Of a stretch of DNA of 64,000 nt, positions 16,380 through 24,631 are shown one piece after another. Location: the NCBI RefSeq assembly GCF_001517085.1, contig NZ_LRAC01000092.1, forward strand, positions 37,915 through 101,914. The letters run 5' to 3'. Made by a program: the position numbers and the translations under genes. Under the pieces are notes generated by a model. That model did no database searches, was not told the DNA's origin, and was given only the letters and a program-made list of their open reading frames with translations. The DNA is from Paenibacillus sp. DMB5. Its GTDB lineage: Bacteria; Bacillota; Bacilli; Paenibacillales; Paenibacillaceae. Every line of letters starts with the position of its first letter. Within the stretch, counting starts at the first letter, position 1.

Positions 16380-17111
16380 ATGGAAGAGACAGAAGAGTTG
16401 GGGGAAGAACGGGAAATTGTTCTGGATGTCGATATTGAAGAGGCCGGGTATGAGGCGGGGGACAAACGGATTTCCGACATCTCCTTTCAGGTCCGGCGCG
16501 GAGAGCTGTTGGGACTGATCGGCCCGAACGGTGCCGGTAAAAGCACCACGATCAAGACACTGCTCGGCCTGCTAAAGCACGCCAAAGCTAAAGTAACGAT
16601 TGGCGGAGCGAATAAATCGTATGCTTATGTACCGGAGCAGCCGGTATTCTATGAAGATCTGACACTCTGGGAGCACTTGGATCTGGCTGCTGCCGCATAC
16701 GGCCTGCCATATGACCAGTTTGAGCCGGCAGCAGAGAAGCTGCTGGTGCAGTTCGGCATGGGTCATGTGCGCGACGATCTCCCGGCAGGCTTCTCCAAGG
16801 GCATGAAGCAGAAAATGATGCTGATGCTCGGCTTTCTCGTTCAACCTGACGTATACATCGTGGATGAGCCGTTTATCGGGCTGGACCCGCGTGCGACCAA
16901 GGATTTCCTGCGCTTGCTGGAAGCTGAGCGGAAGCGCGGGGCGGGCGTGCTCATGTCTACGCATGTCCTTGACACGGCGGAGAAAATCTGTGACAGCTTC
17001 GTGCTGATCTCCGGCGGTGAAATAGCAGCAACAGGCACGCTGGAAGAAATCCGTGACAGTGCCGATCTGCCGGAGGGGTCGTTGTTTGATTGCTTCGACG
17101 AATTGACATGA
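16380..17111 (+). CDS. ecsA: ABC transporter ATP-binding protein, EcsA-like
   Basis: An ABC ATPase with Walker A GPNGAGKSTT, signature FSKGMKQKMML, Walker B VYIVDEPFIGLDP and switch-His STHVLDTAE. An ATG at 16368 directly abuts GGAG, so the second ATG (16380, 12 bases after it) is the better start; this gives 243 residues. The partner permease gene overlaps by 4 bp and belongs to the EcsB family, which fixes the assignment. In Bacillus, EcsAB is needed for RasP intramembrane proteolysis, protein secretion and competence. An additional N-terminal acidic stretch (EETEELGEEREIVLDVDIEE) partly replaces the usual first beta strands. No ecsC follows. Confidence 0.83.
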   Translation: MEETEELGEEREIVLDVDIEEAGYEAGDKRISDISFQVRRGELLGLIGPNGAGKSTTIKTLLGLLKHAKAKVTIGGANKSYAYVPEQPVFYEDLTLWEHLDLAAAAYGLPYDQFEPAAEKLLVQFGMGHVRDDLPAGFSKGMKQKMMLMLGFLVQPDVYIVDEPFIGLDPRATKDFLRLLEAERKRGAGVLMSTHVLDTAEKICDSFVLISGGEIAATGTLEEIRDSADLPEGSLFDCFDELT

Positions 17112-18403
17112 GGGGGCGCGAACATACGGCTGGAGATAACAGCCCCCGTCCAGCAGGAGCTGGCTATGCTTTCCCTACCGGACCGCGCCTGTTCCGGCGG
17201 CGGCTGTTCTCGCATTGGCGCGAGCAATCGGCCATCATCCGGACAGCTGCGGACTGGACGGTGCTGCTCTATATTGTAATTCCCGGCGGCCTGCTGGGCG
17301 GCCGGTTCTATTATGGCTTCTGGTCAGGCGAGGTCCCTGCCTGGACTACGGTTGTACCCTTCGTTACGCTTCTTCTGCTGCTTGCAGTCCTGCTGCTGAC
17401 CGGCGGGATGGTACTGCTGCTGCAGGAAGGTGATCTGCTGTTTCTCAGACAGCGGCAGAACTGGATAAGAAGTATCCTGCTGCGCGGGATGATTTACAGC
17501 CTGACCGTAACTGCACTCAAAATAGCTGCGGTATACGCTGTTCTACTGCCCTTTATTATCCGCGGCTACGGGCTCAGTCCGGCAGCGGCCGGAGCGCTGC
17601 TGCTGCTGACGGTCACTGCCGGCTGGAGCATCAAGCTGCTGGGGCATATCGTCAGGGTGCAGCGTCAGGGCTTACGCCGCTGGCTGCTGCTGCTTCCCGC
17701 TGTTACAGTGCCCGCCGGGCTGTATGTCTGGCTGGCACTGCTCTGGCAGGACAGTCCGTTACTGCTCCTGGCTGCTGCCGCTGTATACGCAGCAGTTACC
17801 GTATGGGCACTGCGCTCCCGCCTCCGGCTGCAGGGAACCTTCCTCAGCGATGTGCGCGAGGACTACAAGCAGCGGATGCGAATTGCCGGCCTGCTGCTGC
17901 GGGGCGTGCTGGATAAGCCGCGTCCCACCCGGTACAAGCCGTGGATCTTCCGCAAATCGCAGCCGTTGCTGTCCTCCAGGCAGCCGGAGAGCCGCTTTAC
18001 TGCTGCCGGAATCAAAGCACTGGTGCGCAATCCGGCTCACCTGAAGCTGTACTTATCGTTTACGGGAGTATCCATGAGTGCACTCCTTATTGCTCCGGCC
18101 TTCCTGAAATGGATCCTGCTTGCCGTGCTTGCTTTATTAATGTGCTACTGGCTGAGCTCCTTCTGGCTGCTCTTCGCCGGAGATGATTATATCGGCATCC
18201 TGCCGTTTACGAAGGAGCAGAAGGCCGCAGCCGGTTCTAAGGCTATGCTGATTCTTGCTATTCCGTATACTGTACTGTGCTCCGCGGTGGTCTGCATTCC
18301 GCTGTACGGCTGGTGGGGGCTGCTGCTGTTTGTCCCGCTGGGCTTCGGTATCGGAACCTTCATCGCCCGGATTTACAGCACGATCCGGCTGACAGAGCAT
18401 TAA
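17108..18403 (+). CDS. ecsB: ABC transporter permease, EcsB family
   Basis: 431 residues, very hydrophobic, about eight to ten membrane helices in two groups around a central soluble part (RLQGTFLSDVREDYKQRMRIAGLLLRGVLDKPRPTRYKP), a pattern found in EcsB. The N-terminus RRRLFSHWREQSAIIRTAADWTVLLY matches the family. The ATG at 17108 overlaps the ecsA stop as ATGA, so it is translationally coupled; an upstream in-frame TTG (17090) is less likely. Together with EcsA it forms a membrane exporter of unknown substrate that affects intramembrane proteolysis. The unit ends at the hairpin 18419-18462. Confidence 0.85.
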   Translation: MRGREHTAGDNSPRPAGAGYAFPTGPRLFRRRLFSHWREQSAIIRTAADWTVLLYIVIPGGLLGGRFYYGFWSGEVPAWTTVVPFVTLLLLLAVLLLTGGMVLLLQEGDLLFLRQRQNWIRSILLRGMIYSLTVTALKIAAVYAVLLPFIIRGYGLSPAAAGALLLLTVTAGWSIKLLGHIVRVQRQGLRRWLLLLPAVTVPAGLYVWLALLWQDSPLLLLAAAAVYAAVTVWALRSRLRLQGTFLSDVREDYKQRMRIAGLLLRGVLDKPRPTRYKPWIFRKSQPLLSSRQPESRFTAAGIKALVRNPAHLKLYLSFTGVSMSALLIAPAFLKWILLAVLALLMCYWLSSFWLLFAGDDYIGILPFTKEQKAAAGSKAMLILAIPYTVLCSAVVCIPLYGWWGLLLFVPLGFGIGTFIARIYSTIRLTEH

Positions 18404-18418
18404 ACGCTCTGAAACCCC

Positions 18419-18462
18419 AAAAAAGCGTTGCCCGCGCATAGGCCGCAGGCAACGCTTTTTGG
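18419..18462. terminator. Bidirectional terminator between ecsB and the flavoprotein gene
   Basis: AAAAAGCGTTGCC pairs with GGCAACGCTTTTT; the A and T flanks serve both strands of the convergent genes. Confidence 0.85.
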
Positions 18463-18485
18463 CTCTTCCGAAGAAGAAGCTGCTC

Positions 18486-19748
18486 CTAACCAAGCCGGGA
18501 GGCGGCGTTTTCTCCGGCCATATAGCCTGTGGAGAAAGCAGCCGTAATGTTGTAGCCTCCGGTGTAGCCGTGAATATCAAGGATCTCACCGCAGAAATAC
18601 AAGCCCTCCATTAGCTTGGACTGCATCGTTTTGGGATCAACCTCCTTGAGGTTTATGCCTCCGCCTGTTACAAAGGCTTCTTCAATCGACAGAGTGCCGT
18701 ACACCCTGATCGGAAAACGCTTGACCAGCTGGGCAAGCTGCTGCCAGTCCTGCTTAGGGATATTGTCATAGGTAAGATTATCCGGCAGACCCGCCCTCTG
18801 CAGCAGAATCGGGATGATCCGCTCAGGCAGATAGCCCTTCAGCACATTTTTGACCGACTTTTTCGATTCCTGGGCGGCCAGCTTCAGCGTTTCGTTATAT
18901 ACATCTTCTTTACTCTTTTCGGGCAGAAAATCAATCGAGACCTCAATGTTTCCGCTGCCGTACTGCTTCAGGGCCTTGACGACAAACTGGCTGCAGCGCA
19001 GGGCAATCGGCCCGGAAATGCCGAAGTGGGTAAACAGCATATCCCCCTGGTGCTCAATAAGCTTTTTGCCTTTGGGATTCCATACGGACAGGGACACCTC
19101 TCTCAGAGAGAGGCCCTGAAGCTCCTTGCTCTGGATAAAAGGTTCATTCGAGGTAAGCGGAACCTCGGTCGGGAAAAGCTCCGTGATCGTATGCCCCGCC
19201 TGTTCAGCCCAGGCATAGCCGTCCCCTGTTGAGCCGGTCTGGGGTACGGATTTGCCGCCGGATGCGATAATGACACTGCGGGCCTCTAGAACCTCGCCGC
19301 TCTGCAGCTGGACGCCTTCAACCCGTCCTTCCTTGTAGAGAATCTCGCGTACGGGTGCGTGCAGCCGGATCTGCACCCCCTGTCCCCGCACCTGATTGAC
19401 CAGTGTATCCACAACGGTTTTCGCTTTATCGCTTACCGGAAACATCCGCCCATTGTCCTCTTCCTTCAGCCGGATTCCCAGATTCTCGAAAAAGGCTATA
19501 ATGTCTTTATTGCTGAACTGTGAAAAAGCGCTGTATAGAAACCGGCCGTTTCCCGGAATATACTTGATCAGCTCATCAATCTCTTTATTATTGGTGACAT
19601 TGCAGCGGCCTCCGCCGGAGATGCCCAGCTTGCGCCCCAGCTTGTCCCCTTTTTCCAGCAGAAGCACCTTCCCGCCCTTGCCGCTTGCGGCAATTCCGGC
19701 CATCAGCCCGGCGGAGCCCCCGCCGATTATGATTACATCGTATCTCAT
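18486..19748 (-). CDS. HI0933-family NAD(P)/FAD-dependent oxidoreductase (YtfP-like)
   Basis: 420 residues from the ATG at 19748, which follows GGGAG; a longer frame to 19790 lacks an RBS. It opens with the FAD motif YDVIIIGGGSAGLMAGIAAS and contains GDKLGRKLGISGGGRCNVTN. It ends with the conserved FCGEILDIHGYTGGYNITAAFSTGYMAG. This is the HI0933/BaiN-like flavoprotein family, whose biochemical reaction is not firmly known (linked to bile-acid reduction or aminoacetone oxidation in some members). It is monocistronic and convergent with ecsB. The family call is firm; function is open. Confidence 0.88.
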   Translation of the reverse strand: MRYDVIIIGGGSAGLMAGIAASGKGGKVLLLEKGDKLGRKLGISGGGRCNVTNNKEIDELIKYIPGNGRFLYSAFSQFSNKDIIAFFENLGIRLKEEDNGRMFPVSDKAKTVVDTLVNQVRGQGVQIRLHAPVREILYKEGRVEGVQLQSGEVLEARSVIIASGGKSVPQTGSTGDGYAWAEQAGHTITELFPTEVPLTSNEPFIQSKELQGLSLREVSLSVWNPKGKKLIEHQGDMLFTHFGISGPIALRCSQFVVKALKQYGSGNIEVSIDFLPEKSKEDVYNETLKLAAQESKKSVKNVLKGYLPERIIPILLQRAGLPDNLTYDNIPKQDWQQLAQLVKRFPIRVYGTLSIEEAFVTGGGINLKEVDPKTMQSKLMEGLYFCGEILDIHGYTGGYNITAAFSTGYMAGENAASRLG

Positions 19749-19899
19749 ATGTTTAACTCCCAAACTGTTTGTTTGCTTTAATTTTACCATGTCAGCCGTT
19801 TCAATGCAGCGCCAGGATCTGTGCGGGATTTCCGTTGTCAGAACTGCCTTGGCTATGCTTTAATCTTAATTGAAAAGGGTATTTTGTCTAACGCAGGGA

Positions 19900-21609
19900 G
19901 TGATTACAATTATTGAGCAAATTAAGGATATTCTATTGCAGATATCGGCAGCCGGTTCCTTTTTGTTTGTGTTTCAATGGTGGCTGGACCAGGGTCAGAT
20001 GACCCGCAGGAACAGGCGTCTCCCTGATGATTTGTCCTTTCTGGTTATCGGCTGTGCGCTCAGCATTGCCGTCTGTTCGATCCTTTCCTCATCAATCGCT
20101 GGAGGGGTATATCTTAATCTGGCCGTTCTGCCGGCTTTTATCGGCATTCTGTATGCGCCTTTCCGTTCCGGGCTGAGCCTGGCTGTGTTCTTTCTCCTCT
20201 GTACCGCCCTGTTCTCTGAGCCGCCGGGTCTGAGCGCCATCATCATTAATTCAGGGGCATTGCTCTATCCGCTGCTCTTTGGGTTAGCGCATCCCTTCAA
20301 ACAGGCTAAATGGTTAGAAAAGGTAGTCCTGCTGTGGGCTGTATTGTTCCCGTGCATGTTTTTCGTGGCCATGGTGCCCAATATGCAGAAAATCCATGAG
20401 GCACAGACGTTCAACTCTGATGTAATACTGGTTACAGCCTATCTGTTTGTTGCTGTGGTGACGGGAAGTCTGCTGATCTTTTGCATCGAAACCGCTTGGG
20501 ATAAGGTTCTGGTAAAAGAGAAGATGGAGGGCCTTTCGGAACGGTTCATGTGGGAATCCAAAAAACTGGAGCAGGTCACAGATATTGTCCAGCTTAATAT
20601 TATGTCGATGAATGAACTCGGCTATATAACAGAACTCAATGAGTACATGCTGAAGCTGATTCACAGGCATTATCCCGATTATACGAGAGAGATGCTTCTT
20701 TCCCGGCCGGCAGCACTGCTGTTCGCAGGCAGTGTGGACAAACAGACCTATATGCAGCTGAAGGCCATTTTTTTTAACAAACAGCGCTCCAATGCCAAAA
20801 TAAACTGTGGAGACTACATCTATCAGATATATACAGCACCGGTTCATCAAGGTTCCGGTTATCCGGACGGCGTAGTGATGATTGTACAGGATGTGACGGA
20901 GGAAGAGAAAATCCGCACGGAGCTGGATCATGTCGAACGGCTGACGCTGGTAGGCCAGATGGCGGCCGGCATCACGCATGAGATCCGTAATCCCATGGCC
21001 GTAGTGCGCGGGTTCCTGCAGCTGATGCGGGAGAAAAGTCCGGGGGAGCTTGATTCCTATTATCAGATCGTAATGGATGAGCTGGACCGTGCCAACGGAA
21101 TCATTGATGATTTTCTGTCATTGGCCCAGAGCAGGGTTTCAGACAAAGAACTGGTGCAGCTCCATCATATAATAGAAGAATTGTCTCCGCTGATCTGGGC
21201 GGATGCCAATCTGCGCGGCCAGAGCGTAGAGCTGAACACAGCGCCTGCCCTGCCGCTCCTCAGGCTGAATGTCCGGGAGGTCAAGCAGGTGATTCTGAAT
21301 CTGGCCCGCAACGGAATGGAAGCCATGGAGGCCAAGGGAGTGCTGACTCTGGAAACCCGGGTGAACAACAGCAATATTGAACTGGTCATCAGGGATACCG
21401 GCAGCGGGATTGAACAAGATAAGCTTGCAAATTTGTTTACTCCCTTTTTTACGACGAAGAACCATGGAACGGGCCTCGGTCTGCCGTTGTGCCTGAGCAT
21501 TGTTGAGCGTCATAACGGCACCATCAGGGTGGACTCTGCGGCAGGAGAAGGTACAGCAATCACGGTAGCCCTCCCTTATGAAGCGGCAGAAGAAAACCTT
21601 GCGGGATAA
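19900..21609 (+). CDS. Membrane sensor histidine kinase, KinB-like (5TM-LYT plus PAS)
   Basis: About five to six N-terminal membrane helices (residues 10-200) of the 5TMR-LYT type are followed by a PAS-like region (about 230-330). HisKA has GQMAAGITHEIRNPMAVVRGFLQL with the acceptor His. The HATPase_c has QVILNLARNGMEAM, DTGSGIEQDK and GTGLGLPLCLSIVERHNG. This is the architecture of sporulation-type kinases such as KinB; no response regulator is adjacent, as expected for a phosphorelay kinase. The start is uncertain: TTG 19870 has no RBS, GTG 19900 sits inside GGGAGTG, and only an ATT at 19909 has ideal spacing (8 bases) from GGGAG. Confidence 0.85.
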   Translation: MITIIEQIKDILLQISAAGSFLFVFQWWLDQGQMTRRNRRLPDDLSFLVIGCALSIAVCSILSSSIAGGVYLNLAVLPAFIGILYAPFRSGLSLAVFFLLCTALFSEPPGLSAIIINSGALLYPLLFGLAHPFKQAKWLEKVVLLWAVLFPCMFFVAMVPNMQKIHEAQTFNSDVILVTAYLFVAVVTGSLLIFCIETAWDKVLVKEKMEGLSERFMWESKKLEQVTDIVQLNIMSMNELGYITELNEYMLKLIHRHYPDYTREMLLSRPAALLFAGSVDKQTYMQLKAIFFNKQRSNAKINCGDYIYQIYTAPVHQGSGYPDGVVMIVQDVTEEEKIRTELDHVERLTLVGQMAAGITHEIRNPMAVVRGFLQLMREKSPGELDSYYQIVMDELDRANGIIDDFLSLAQSRVSDKELVQLHHIIEELSPLIWADANLRGQSVELNTAPALPLLRLNVREVKQVILNLARNGMEAMEAKGVLTLETRVNNSNIELVIRDTGSGIEQDKLANLFTPFFTTKNHGTGLGLPLCLSIVERHNGTIRVDSAAGEGTAITVALPYEAAEENLAG

Positions 21610-21729
21610 GGGGAACATCCGGCCCGCATTCCTTGCTTTCACAGGGTATGTATGTATAATAAAGTTAGTGATTGCTGCGGTAATGCAGCCTAACCTTACA
21701 TTCAAGAGGCAAAGGAGAGTGCAGAAGAA

Positions 21730-22164
21730 ATGTCCATGTCATTTAATCAATATATGCGGGATTCGATTCAGCCTATGCGTGATGACCTGACCAGTATCGG
21801 GTTCCAGGAATTGTTGACTCCGGAAGAGGTGGAAGCCGCTCTTCCAGCTGCAAAAGGAACAGCGCTTGTTGTTGTGAACTCTGTCTGCGGCTGTGCAGCC
21901 GGCCAATGCCGTCCAGGCGTAGCCCAGGCTCTGCAGAATGAGAATCTGCCGGATCACCTGTTTACGGTGTTCGCGGGCCAGGAGAAGGAAGCAACCGCCA
22001 AAGCGCGTGAATACTTCGCTCCGTATCCGCCTTCTTCACCTTCCATCGCGCTGATGAAGGATGGGGAGCTCGTTCATTTTATTGAGCGCCATGGTGTTGA
22101 GGACCGTTCGGCAAGCGAAATCGCTGCTGAACTGAAAGAGGTTTTCGACCGTTATTGCCAGTAA
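21730..22164 (+). CDS. brxB: Bacilliredoxin, BrxA/BrxB (YphP/YqiW) family
   Basis: This 144-residue thioredoxin-fold protein removes bacillithiol from S-bacillithiolated proteins. The family CGC active site is seen as NSVCGCAAGQCRPG, Cys53 and Cys55; Cys60 is an additional cysteine in the following helix. SPSIALMKDGELVHFIERHGVE is the conserved C-terminal half. The start ATG lies 12 bases after AAGGAG. It implies the organism makes bacillithiol, typical of Bacilli. The paralogue name (BrxA or BrxB) cannot be settled from sequence alone. It is followed by a terminator-like hairpin, then nadE. Confidence 0.88.
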   Translation: MSMSFNQYMRDSIQPMRDDLTSIGFQELLTPEEVEAALPAAKGTALVVVNSVCGCAAGQCRPGVAQALQNENLPDHLFTVFAGQEKEATAKAREYFAPYPPSSPSIALMKDGELVHFIERHGVEDRSASEIAAELKEVFDRYCQ

Positions 22165-22186
22165 ATTAAGGGTAATAAATCAGAGG

Positions 22187-22232
22187 AATCTCGCGGCGGC
22201 CGGAAGCCCGGCTCTGCGGGATTTTTTTTCAA
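22187..22232 (+). terminator. Terminator between the bacilliredoxin gene and nadE
   Basis: AATCTCGCGG pairs with CTGCGGGATT (two G-T pairs) with an inner GGCCGG/CCGGCT stem, followed by a run of eight T. It lies only about 30 bases before the nadE start, so it could also act as an attenuator for nadE. Confidence 0.7.
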
Positions 22233-22262
22233 ATAAGGAGATGCAGAAACGGAGGAATGGTT

Positions 22263-23072
22263 ATGAGCCTGCAAGAAGAGATTATTGCTGCCCTTGGCGT
22301 CAAGCCGGCCATTGATGTGGAAGCAGAGGTACAGAAACGTGTGGATTTCCTGAAATCTTATGTACGTCAAGCCGGTGCCCAAGGGCTGCTGATCGCGATC
22401 AGCGGGGGTGTCGACAGCGCAGTAGCTGCAGGATTGTGCAAACGGGCGACGGACGAGCTGACTGCCGAGGAAGGCAAGGAATATATAACGCTTGGCGTTT
22501 TCCAGCCTTACGGTGAGCAGGAGGATATTGAGCACAGCTATGCGGTGGCGGAGGCGTTTGGGCTTACCCGCAAAGTTGAAACCAATATTGAAGAAGCGGT
22601 TAATGAGATTGCGCTTGAAGTGGAGCACAGCCTCAAGGCGCTGGGGCAGCACCGTCATATTACGCATCAGGGCAAGGGGAATGTAAAAGCCAGAACGCGG
22701 ATGGTGATGCAGTATGCGCTCGCTTTTGAGAATAATCTGCTGGTAGTGGGTACGGATCACGCTTCCGAGGCAATTACCGGTTTCTATACCAAGTGGGGCG
22801 ACGGTGCGGTTGACATTACGCCGCTGAGTACGCTTAATAAGCGTCAGGTACGCCAGCTTGCGGTCTATCTGGGAGTGCCGGCCGAGGTTGTGACCAAAGC
22901 ACCGACAGCGGGCCTGTGGCCGGGTCAAACGGATGAAACCGAGCTCGGCATTACGTATGATGAGAACAGCGACTATCTGGAGGGCAAGCCGGTTAGTCCG
23001 GAGGCAGCGGAGAAGCTTGAACGCTACTATAAGAGAACCGCTCATAAACGTAATGTCATACCGGGGATTTAA
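22263..23072 (+). CDS. nadE: NH3-dependent NAD+ synthetase
   Basis: 269 residues. It amidates nicotinic acid adenine dinucleotide to NAD+ with ATP and ammonia. The P-loop of the N-type ATP pyrophosphatase family is visible as AISGGVDSAVAAGL. The downstream motifs RTRMVMQYALAFENNLLVVGTDHASEAITGFYTKWGDGAVDITPLSTLNKRQVR and APTAGLWPGQTDETELGI match NadE. No glutaminase domain is present, as in Bacillus. GGAGG at 22251 is 1 base from a first ATG (22257) but 7 from ATG 22263, so I use the latter. The unit ends at 23117-23158. Confidence 0.95.
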   Translation: MSLQEEIIAALGVKPAIDVEAEVQKRVDFLKSYVRQAGAQGLLIAISGGVDSAVAAGLCKRATDELTAEEGKEYITLGVFQPYGEQEDIEHSYAVAEAFGLTRKVETNIEEAVNEIALEVEHSLKALGQHRHITHQGKGNVKARTRMVMQYALAFENNLLVVGTDHASEAITGFYTKWGDGAVDITPLSTLNKRQVRQLAVYLGVPAEVVTKAPTAGLWPGQTDETELGITYDENSDYLEGKPVSPEAAEKLERYYKRTAHKRNVIPGI

Positions 23073-23116
23073 CAGGGGCAGGCGCTAAAGATCCTAGCCC
23101 AAGATTCATAGGTCAA

Positions 23117-23158
23117 AAAAACCGCCGGAGTCAGCCTGTACCGCTATCCGGCGGTTTT
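23117..23158. terminator. Bidirectional terminator after nadE
   Basis: AAAACCGCCGGA and TCCGGCGGTTTT form a 12-bp stem between convergent nadE and the hydrolase gene. Confidence 0.85.
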
Positions 23159-23168
23159 GCTGTGCAGG

Positions 23169-23999
23169 TCAGAGAAGACTGCTGTTCTCCAGAGTGTGCC
23201 CGATAAAAGCTTCTGAAGCTGCAATCGCCTGCTCCAGTTGCGGTGTTGTTCCGGCAAAGGGATGAACGGTGCAGAAGGTATGGTTGCCTCCGGCAATCTG
23301 CACCCAGCTGATATCCGGACGGAGCCTGGTTAACTGCTCGGATCCCTGCCGCAGCCTTGCGCTGTCTTCGGTTCCCTGGATCAGGACGACCGGGAAAGAG
23401 GCCGATTTCATCCGCTCAAGAATATTGTAACGCTCAGCCTGGCGCTCCAGATCTTCAAGGATCACAGCATCCAGCGGCATTTGCTGGCCGGTACGGCCGT
23501 TAAGAACATGGCTGCGGCCTGATGTTCTCATTTCATGCTTCTGCTCCTCTGTGAACAGATCAAGGTCGGTGATCCCGTTCCAGGAGATGACTCCGGCAAC
23601 CTCATCCGGATGGTCGAGCGCGTAGAGCAGACTGTCGCCGGCTCCCCGGCTGTGTCCCAGCAGAAACAGGGGCAGAGCACCGAATTTATGGTGCTGGCTG
23701 AGATAGGAGAGCAGGATCTTCATATCTTTGATCTCCCGGTTATAGGTGTTGCGGGCAAACTTCTCAAGCTCGGTGAAATGCTGCAAATCCTCGCCGATCC
23801 CGGCATGGGAAAAGTTGAAGGAGATCACTTCATGTTCATGGCTGAGTGCGGCTGCGGTGTAAGGGAACATCCCCCAATCCTTGAATCCTTTGTAGCCGTG
23901 TGCGATGACTATCAGGCTCTTGGCCTTACTGCGGGCAGGAAAATGGGAGCAGCGCAGGACTGCCTCCTCTCCGGCAGGTAACTCGAAATTACGGTTCAT
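23169..23999 (-). CDS. Alpha/beta hydrolase, dienelactone-hydrolase-like
   Basis: 276 residues. The first strand and oxyanion motif are LIVIAHGYKGFKDWG; the nucleophile elbow is LGHSRGAGDS with Ser117. A late acidic residue is in VVLIQGTEDSARL, and the catalytic His is in GGNHTFCTVHPF. GAGAGGGGATT precedes the ATG at good distance. The substrate is unknown; family members include esterases and peptidase-like hydrolases. The protein has no signal peptide, so it acts in the cytoplasm. It is monocistronic, convergent with nadE and divergent from acpS. Confidence 0.82.
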   Translation of the reverse strand: MNRNFELPAGEEAVLRCSHFPARSKAKSLIVIAHGYKGFKDWGMFPYTAAALSHEHEVISFNFSHAGIGEDLQHFTELEKFARNTYNREIKDMKILLSYLSQHHKFGALPLFLLGHSRGAGDSLLYALDHPDEVAGVISWNGITDLDLFTEEQKHEMRTSGRSHVLNGRTGQQMPLDAVILEDLERQAERYNILERMKSASFPVVLIQGTEDSARLRQGSEQLTRLRPDISWVQIAGGNHTFCTVHPFAGTTPQLEQAIAASEAFIGHTLENSSLL

Positions 24000-24172
24000 C
24001 GGGCGAATCCCCTCTCTTAATCAGAGATAATATGACAGAATCTAAAAGCCGGACTATAATCATTTCAGAATACCCAGAATGTATATGAAGATAATACCAT
24101 TATTAAAGCGGTTAAAGAAAGATGGCAGATGAATGTGTTTAAGTGCGCCAAGCTCATAAGGAGTGTGAAATT

Positions 24173-24565
24173 GTGATTTATGGAATCGGCCATGATGTGC
24201 TGGAGATCGGCCGCATGCAGCGAATACTGGCCAACGAATCCGGCCCCAAATTTATCCGGCGCATTCTTACACCGGCCGAGCTGCAGCTGGCAGACGGGCG
24301 GACAGGCAGGCTGGCAGAATTCGTCTCCGGCCGGTTTGCTGCCAAAGAGGCGGTTGTGAAAGCGCTGGGCTGCGGAATCGGCAGCGAAGTGGGCTTTCAG
24401 GATATAGAAATACTGCCGGACGGCTCCGGCAAGCCGTCCGTGACGCTCTCGGAGGCTGCCTGGTCCAGGCTGGGCCTGAACGGGGCAGAGTATATTCTCC
24501 ATCTGACCATCACACACAGCCAGGAATTGGCTTCGACCTTTGCGGTTATGGAGCGCAGGAACTAA
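24173..24565 (+). CDS. acpS: Holo-[acyl-carrier-protein] synthase
   Basis: 130 residues. It transfers 4'-phosphopantetheine from CoA to the serine of acyl carrier protein. The Mg-binding Asp8 (GIGHDVLEIGRM) and the second motif RFAAKEAVVKALG (Glu about 59) are in place. GTG at 24173 sits 9 bases after AAGGAG and gives the family-typical MIYGIGHDV start; a longer ATG at 24143 is rejected. It is followed by mutY after 66 bp. Confidence 0.93.
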   Translation: MIYGIGHDVLEIGRMQRILANESGPKFIRRILTPAELQLADGRTGRLAEFVSGRFAAKEAVVKALGCGIGSEVGFQDIEILPDGSGKPSVTLSEAAWSRLGLNGAEYILHLTITHSQELASTFAVMERRN

Positions 24566-24631
24566 AGCTTAATGGAGAAGTTAAGGACAGCCTTTTTATA
24601 TAAATAGAATTTATAGGCAAGGAGATAAAGA

